DNA of 64,000 nt from contig BROE01000010.1 of the NCBI GenBank assembly GCA_036571765.1, forward strand, positions 6,656,400 through 6,720,399, in the 5' to 3' direction. The DNA comes from Plecoglossus altivelis (lineage: Eukaryota; Chordata; Actinopteri; Osmeriformes; Plecoglossidae). The notes under the pieces are model-generated. The model had not been told where the DNA came from. It saw only the letters and a list, made by a program, of their open reading frames with translations, and did not search any database. Position numbers and translations under genes: made by a program. Below are positions 60,601 through 64,000 of the stretch, one piece after another. Within the stretch, counting starts at the first letter, position 1. The number at the start of each line of letters is the position of its first letter.

Positions 60601-62455
60601 TTGACATTCTTGTAGTTTGTAGTAGATTTAAATGCTGCAGGATGATGAATTGGCATTTTCACGTACCTCTGCAAATGATGTTGAGTTATTTCTGCTTGGT
60701 CTGTTTCAGCAAACACTTAGCTGGCTTGTCACCACTATGTGGGACTGAAGTGAGCAAGCATCGGTTTGTTTCCTTGCCAAAAGGTTTATCATAATTTCAT
60801 TAAGAGGGAAACATCAGTGTCAGGCTTTTTGAATCGATCGTCAATAAATTTGAACTACTGCAGGGGGACTTGGTGAAGTGGAAAGGAAAATGACCTGATA
60901 ATTGGCTGGGAAATAGTCTCACCCCCAAAGACTGGGACCGCTTCACATGACATGAACCGAGAGGTTTTGAATTGAGACGTTTTGAACAGGCTAAATGCCA
61001 ACCCTCACCACACTGAATACATCCACAAGGACAAAAGCAGTAACCGTAGAAATGAAACTACATGAGATATGCTGCCAGTTGAATCAAATCTCCAGCGCTC
61101 CAATCAGAGTTGGTAAAAACCCTCCAAATGAACCCCCACGTGCTGGGTGCACCTGGGACATCTGAGGTGGGGTACGAGGCAACCAGCTTCCCTGGTTCTC
61201 CATATCTGGTGCAGGCATGGAGCAGGACCTTTCCCTGGCCAGATGAAAGCATCAGCACCACCCTGGTATTGATCTTCACTGGGACATTAGGGGATCGGCG
61301 GCACACAACCATGCGGAGGTGTTCATCGATCTGATATGGCACCGCACCACAAGCCTCATATCAACAGGCCGCTAATAAAAACCACTTTGGCAGAGCCAAA
61401 GGTGGAAGGTATTTGAGTCACATTGTAAATCGTGAATGCAATTACAGCTGAATGGAACAAGACTGAGACTCCAATTATCATATATGCAAATGTGTATCTG
61501 ATGTGTAAATAGAAAGTCTGTGATATTACAAATATATTGTCACCTTAATTCACACAACATTATTATGTTAGCGGAAGTCATTACAGCAGTCAACAGGCAT
61601 CCCATTAGCAGTGATCATTATCATTTCTGAACGACTTGAGTCAAGTTGGGTTTCTATTGTACGCAATATAAAATATTCCACTTGCCGTACTCCAAAACGA
61701 ACATGCCAGGCAAATTCAGCTCCTCCTCAGGGACTGCAGATTCCACACATCCTAACAGCTCGCACTCTTGTGTTTTACTGACCTTAATATCATCCCAACA
61801 ATGAAGCTGATAAAAAAGATTTTTCCCCCCATTTCTTTGTCAATAGACATCTGTAAACGTGTACGGACCTCTGGCTGGTAGAATACAGTGATGATGGGAC
61901 AGAAACTGCACCTGCTTTGCTGATTGCCACCAGCTTGCATCACCACCATTCTATCTCCTGGGACAGCCAGGTGAAGGGGATAGACAGTGTTTACTGTCAC
62001 ATTGATGCCTGCAACCAATTGACTGGTTGGCCCATTCACGTAGAACAGCACTCCCACTGCCCCTGGCATCGATCAGGTACTTTATCCCAGCACTGTCAGG
62101 CAGACTCCCCTGACCTCCACATCCCCAAAGGCTTACATTGACTAGACTGAGGAAATTAACAAGTCTGAACCATTTCTGCTGCCCAAGCTGAAGAACGACA
62201 AATCTCCTTACTGGCTTAAGTCAAATGGAGAAAGTTTAAAGTCTTTGATGGGACTTAGAGTTTGAATTGAGTTGCTCTTTCCTTTGTGAAGCAATTAGTT
62301 AATTACCTTCCATCCCTTGATAAGGCAAAGGCTACTCCCTCCTTTTGGAACGGCATCAGTCTCTGTTGGAGCTTCTCAGGAAGCGCTGACAAGTGGCTGG
62401 CGCATCCTCTGTCATCGGGTGATCTTTGGTGGTCCGTTGGTGAATCACTCTCCAT
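39728..62455 (-). CDS. zranb3: ZRANB3, SNF2-family fork-remodelling translocase and HNH nuclease
   Basis: Twenty coding exons in transcript order: 62455-62307, 59292-59274, 59036-58858, 58719-58488, 57262-57177, 56977-56806, 54875-54732, 52540-52421, 51408-51289, 51172-50993, 50826-50659, 50533-50086, 47458-47180, 45429-45305, 44392-44291, 43649-43507, 42760-42563, 42109-41761, 40319-40188, 39826-39728; 3444 nt, 1147 aa. The SNF2 ATPase core has ADEMGLGKT (54-62), DESH (153-156), LLTGTPALGRPEE and, in the second lobe, QAEDRAHRIGQ. A PIP box QRDIRSFF lies at 529-536, an NZF zinc finger at about 645-668 and an HNH domain near 1080-1115; the C-terminus is APIM-like. ZRANB3 is recruited to polyubiquitinated PCNA at stalled forks, where it promotes fork reversal and cuts structured DNA. 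The longer length than human (1079 aa as I recall) comes mainly from low-complexity linkers. Confidence 0.94.
39827..40187 (-). other. Last ZRANB3 intron
   Basis: Intron between the HNH exon and the terminal exon. No repeat or gene is recognised beyond a short GT run near 40152-40163. Confidence 0.6.
40188..40319 (-). other. zranb3: ZRANB3 HNH nuclease core exon
   Basis: 44 codons carrying the HNH core: HFWQVDHIRPVYSGGGQCSL then DNLQTLCTVCH. The metal-binding and catalytic DH pair falls near residues 1088-1089, Asn near 1104, and Cys/Cys/His near 1109, 1112 and 1113. The upstream exon 41761-42109 adds the preceding cysteines (CLSCQKAC, FCSQGC, CQHCG). All expected catalytic residues are present, so nuclease activity is likely retained. 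Confidence 0.88.
40573..40760. repeat. About 47-bp minisatellite, four copies
   Basis: Copies contain GGCCAGACACAGGCAGCCAC followed by AGGTCTGACAGAGGCCCTCC; the second copy lacks an 11-bp internal segment. Confidence 0.85.
41058..41088. repeat. Homopolymer C tract of about 31 bases
   Basis: Uninterrupted C on the plus strand, so a G run in the ZRANB3 transcript. Confidence 0.9.
42566..42673 (-). repeat. zranb3: 24-bp coding minisatellite in ZRANB3 exon 17
   Basis: About four copies of a 24-bp unit encoding SAPQPSPS on the minus strand, directly before the donor at 42562. Confidence 0.85.
43431..43500. repeat. (AC)n microsatellite, 70 bp, beside ZRANB3 exon 16 donor
   Basis: Pure AC on the plus strand, so UG in the ZRANB3 transcript, starting seven bases after the donor. 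Confidence 0.95.
43657..43739. repeat. (CGCA)n(CA)n microsatellite beside ZRANB3 exon 16 acceptor
   Basis: A CGCA run then a CA run on the plus strand, so UG/UGCG repeats in the transcript, ending about eight bases before the acceptor. Confidence 0.95.
44943..45258. repeat. 23-bp minisatellite, about 13-14 copies, in a ZRANB3 intron
   Basis: Unit GTGAGATGGGTGGAGGGGAA plus GGT with point variants (T/C, G/A) and variant units carrying GTGTAGGGG or GTGAAGGGG. It reads through all frames, hence the long spurious open frames here. Confidence 0.9.
46979..46999. repeat. (ATA)n microsatellite
   Basis: About seven trinucleotide units in the ZRANB3 intron between exons 13 and 14. Confidence 0.85.
48852..48918. 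repeat. (AC)n microsatellite
   Basis: CA run with one AA interruption, in the ZRANB3 intron 47459-50085. Confidence 0.95.
49462..49672. repeat. Polypyrimidine minisatellite-like tract
   Basis: Irregular repeats of CCTCCCCTTCCCCTCCG and CCTCCCTTTG units in a ZRANB3 intron, giving long but meaningless open frames on both strands. Confidence 0.85.
50086..50533 (-). other. zranb3: ZRANB3 exon with PIP box and RanBP2-type NZF zinc finger
   Basis: The exon opens with FEKDKQRDIRSFF, which contains a full PCNA-interacting (PIP) box QxxIxxFF. A basic, Glu-rich and Ser-rich linker follows, then the zinc finger WSCGTCTYCNSTPLPYCEMC with four cysteines spaced C-x2-C-x10-C-x2-C. In this family the finger binds Lys63-linked ubiquitin chains on PCNA. 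Confidence 0.9.
51239..51281. repeat. (GT)n microsatellite at a ZRANB3 donor
   Basis: GT on the plus strand, so an AC run in the transcript starting about eight bases after the donor of exon 51289-51408; the intron is only 116 nt. Confidence 0.95.
53455..53538. repeat. (CA)n microsatellite, interrupted
   Basis: CA runs broken by TGT and TACATA, in the ZRANB3 intron 52541-54731. Confidence 0.9.
56251..56720. repeat. Purine-rich (GA)n low-complexity tract
   Basis: About 470 bp of GAGAGA with interspersed GACA and GGAGGA in a ZRANB3 intron, the source of several long Arg/Glu or Ser/Leu open frames that are not genes. Confidence 0.9.
59274..59292 (-). other. zranb3: 19-nt ZRANB3 micro-exon leading into the Walker A motif
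   Basis: Bounded by TTTCCAG and GTAAGC. It adds CMIADE between the first coding exon (ending ...LSRDG plus AG) and the exon starting MGLGKT. Phases fit exactly on both sides, and skipping it would break the frame ahead of the ATPase site. Confidence 0.85.
61058..61342 (-). other. Unrecognised coding-like open stretch in ZRANB3 intron 1 (downstream piece)
   Basis: 94 codons ending at a stop, starting MPYQIDEHLRMVVCRRSP and continuing with VKINTRVVLMLSSGQGKVLL and TWGFIWRVF. Codon use is coding-like. I recognise no family. It lies about 400 bp downstream of the other stretch on the same strand, so both may come from one relic. Confidence 0.2.
61752..62069 (-). other. Unrecognised coding-like open stretch in ZRANB3 intron 1 (upstream piece)
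   Basis: 105 codons. The first two thirds read like a folded, beta-rich protein (VGVLFYVNG, LHLAVPGDRMVVMQAGG, CPIITVFYQPE), with mostly C/G in third positions. The end looks random. It has no recognisable start context, splice sites or family, and may be a decayed transposon or retrocopy, or chance. Confidence 0.2.
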
Positions 62456-63139
62456 TTTCTGGGTGAAGCTTTTTCTTCTTCTTCTTGAAAATAAGAAACG
62501 ATAAAGGACTCACTAGTCAATCTGCAGCTAGGCTGTCTGGTGGCTCTGTACTCAATAACAACACACCCGGCCTGAAAAAAGTGGAAAACGCACCCGGAAA
62601 AGTGAATAGCAGTGCTGGCATGAGAAGTCAGTGGGTTCGATTCTGAAGTACCAATACTTATGTTTACTTTGAACTACCTTTTAACTTACTGACGTACCAC
62701 TACACTTCTATCAATACAAGAAAGACCAGTAGAGCAGAATACCTACGCGAAGATTCCGAGATTGGCTGCAAAACGAAACACTGAAAACTATTAGTGCATT
62801 TCTCAGTGTCTGATTTGTTTAATCTCGAGTCGACTACTGAAACCTTTAGAATGACATGTAACTAGCTAGCTCATTGTGATCTGGTTCGACACACATATCT
62901 CACTCACCCAATGAATGTGTTGTACAAGGCGGAATCTGGACAAACGCATGCACACACATCCGAAGTGTGTTTTTTGTTTGTTTTTGTTTTTTTCTGCTAG
63001 GGTGTCCCGTGGACCAAGTCGACTTCGAACTAACAAAGCCCATGAAAGCGACCCAGCATTTCTTGAAAAGTAATTCTCATAGCGGTTTAAGCCGTGATTA
63101 CGTCAGCAACATCAAAAAGTATTATATTTCATCAGGCGG
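62456..63139. promoter_or_regulatory. ZRANB3 5' region and probable shared promoter
   Basis: Just upstream of the ZRANB3 start codon is a pyrimidine tract and CAAG acceptor on the minus strand (near 62476-62495), so at least one untranslated exon lies further right. A tRNA-like B box at about 62634-62643 suggests a SINE remnant. A short CpG-rich patch (GGGAGCGCGCGCACATGC) lies near 63137-63154. Confidence 0.35.
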
Positions 63140-63337
63140 GAGCGCGCGCACATGCTGAGAATGAGTGCGGCATGGACGCACTTTTAGGCATAACACCGGA
63201 TATGCTGTCACTCTTTCTACTACTAGCTAGCTAAGCTACCCAGGCAGGTTGATTGTTAACGCTTGTTGCCGATTTCCACAGCGAGAAGTGGCTACAATAC
63301 TTGTCCACCCACATTCACTATTCTTCTGAAGCGATTG
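63140..63337 (+). other. Possible non-coding first exon of a divergent gene (R3HDM1 by synteny)
   Basis: A plus-strand segment after the CpG patch ends GATTG with the strong donor GTAAGG at 63338. It has no coding similarity. In human, R3HDM1 lies head-to-head with ZRANB3, so this is a reasonable place for its first exon. The assignment rests on synteny and one donor site only. Confidence 0.25.
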
Positions 63338-64000
63338 GTAAGGCATCGTTAGCTTTTTTATCGTACCGTGTCATTGTCATTGATTAGGACGAAATGTAAA
63401 TACGTTGGCAAATAGCATTATCTCAGAAGCTTATTAGGCTAGCTAGCATAGTAGCATAGCAATGAAGGCTAGCAATAGCTAGCACTGTAAGCGCTGACAC
63501 AGTCTTCGTTTCCGATGCCCGGGTCTCCTGGCAGTGCAGTGGGGTTGTCGATGTTGGAATTCTATGTACCTAAAAAAACATCCTTGGCCGTGCCGCCTTA
63601 AGCTTTACACAACTGACCATGATATCTTTCAGCTAAACGAGGAACTCTTACAACACATTGTCATTGACCGTACTGTATTGGATAGCAAATGGCCCTCGGT
63701 GTTAGTAGCTAACTAACTTAATGACTTACCTTGCAAGATTAGCTATGTAATATTGGCAAGAAGCTAGCTAGCTTCTACTTGAGTCACTGTCAATCGTTAA
63801 GCCAAAGGCCTTGGTACACAATGACAAGCCCTCTCCAGTACTAAGAAGCGTATTACCAACCCTGCAAGGCCCTAACAATTTTAGCAGGTCTAGCTTGCAG
63901 CATATGTTAGAAAGGCCAACTGGACAGTGCTTTACCAGCTAACTAGCTAGCTATCTAGCTACATTAGCTTCAAACATCTTGTGGTAGCTGTCCTACAGTG
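63338..64000. other. AT-rich right end, nothing recognised
   Basis: Contains several scattered AGCT/CTAG tandem motifs (near 63225, 63430, 63765, 63945) but no open frame or repeat family that I can name. It may be first-intron sequence of the divergent gene. Confidence 0.4.

Larger units (their letters stand above)
59293..62306 (-). other. First coding-region intron of ZRANB3 (3.0 kb)
   Basis: AT-rich with no microsatellite of note. Two minus-strand open stretches, 61058-61342 and 61752-62069, have coding-like codon use but no family I recognise; see findings. Confidence 0.6.

Noticed and set aside
1..64000. A novel multi-gene system, toxin, virus or mobile gene cassette
   Set aside because: All seven genes are well-known single-function vertebrate families in a conserved neighbourhood. 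No viral or integrase-like coding sequence was recognised; the only transposon is a non-coding MITE, plus weak SINE-like tails.

Overview
This is a stretch of vertebrate nuclear DNA, almost certainly from a teleost fish. It carries seven intron-containing protein genes with standard GT-AG introns. Introns are mostly short and full of (CA/GT)n and (CT/GA)n microsatellites. The proteins closely match vertebrate families. Nothing in it looks prokaryotic or viral, and I see no rRNA, tRNA gene or CRISPR array. The species cannot be fixed from the sequence alone.

Layout, left to right: (1) 3' end of an MCF2L-type RhoGEF gene, + strand, 78-4544, with the end of its PH domain and a C-terminal SH3 domain; (2) CAB39L (MO25-beta), + strand, 10252-12949, complete, 334 aa; (3) CDADC1, - strand, 15356-18854, complete, 524 aa, tail-to-tail with CAB39L; (4) RCBTB1, - strand, 20004-24852, complete, 531 aa; (5) ARL11-like small GTPase, + strand, 26486-27393, 176 aa, head-to-head with RCBTB1; (6) CCNT2 (cyclin T2), + strand, 27920-33355, 617 aa; (7) about 5 kb with no recognisable gene except a small hAT-type MITE; (8) ZRANB3, - strand, 39728-62455, 20 coding exons, 1147 aa, filling most of the right third; (9) its promoter side, where a divergent + strand exon (possibly R3HDM1) may start near 63.1 kb.

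The exon models were assembled by hand. Splice phases close exactly in all six complete genes: each CDS total is a multiple of three and ends at a stop. RCBTB1 comes out at the length I recall for the human protein.

The genes are not an operon-like system and act in separate pathways: Rho signalling, LKB1/AMPK-type kinase activation, nucleotide deamination, BTB/RCC1 adaptor function, Arf-like GTPase signalling, P-TEFb transcription elongation, and replication-fork remodelling. The layout is informative for genome evolution: neighbours known from human 13q (MCF2L; CAB39L, CDADC1, RCBTB1, ARL11) lie directly beside neighbours known from human 2q21 (CCNT2, ZRANB3). I found no undescribed biological system. 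The best leads are complementary AC/GU repeats inside tiny CAB39L introns, UG repeats hugging a frame-breaking ZRANB3 exon, a candidate poison exon in ZRANB3, a coding minisatellite and a non-canonical APIM in ZRANB3, and coding-like relics in ZRANB3 intron 1.
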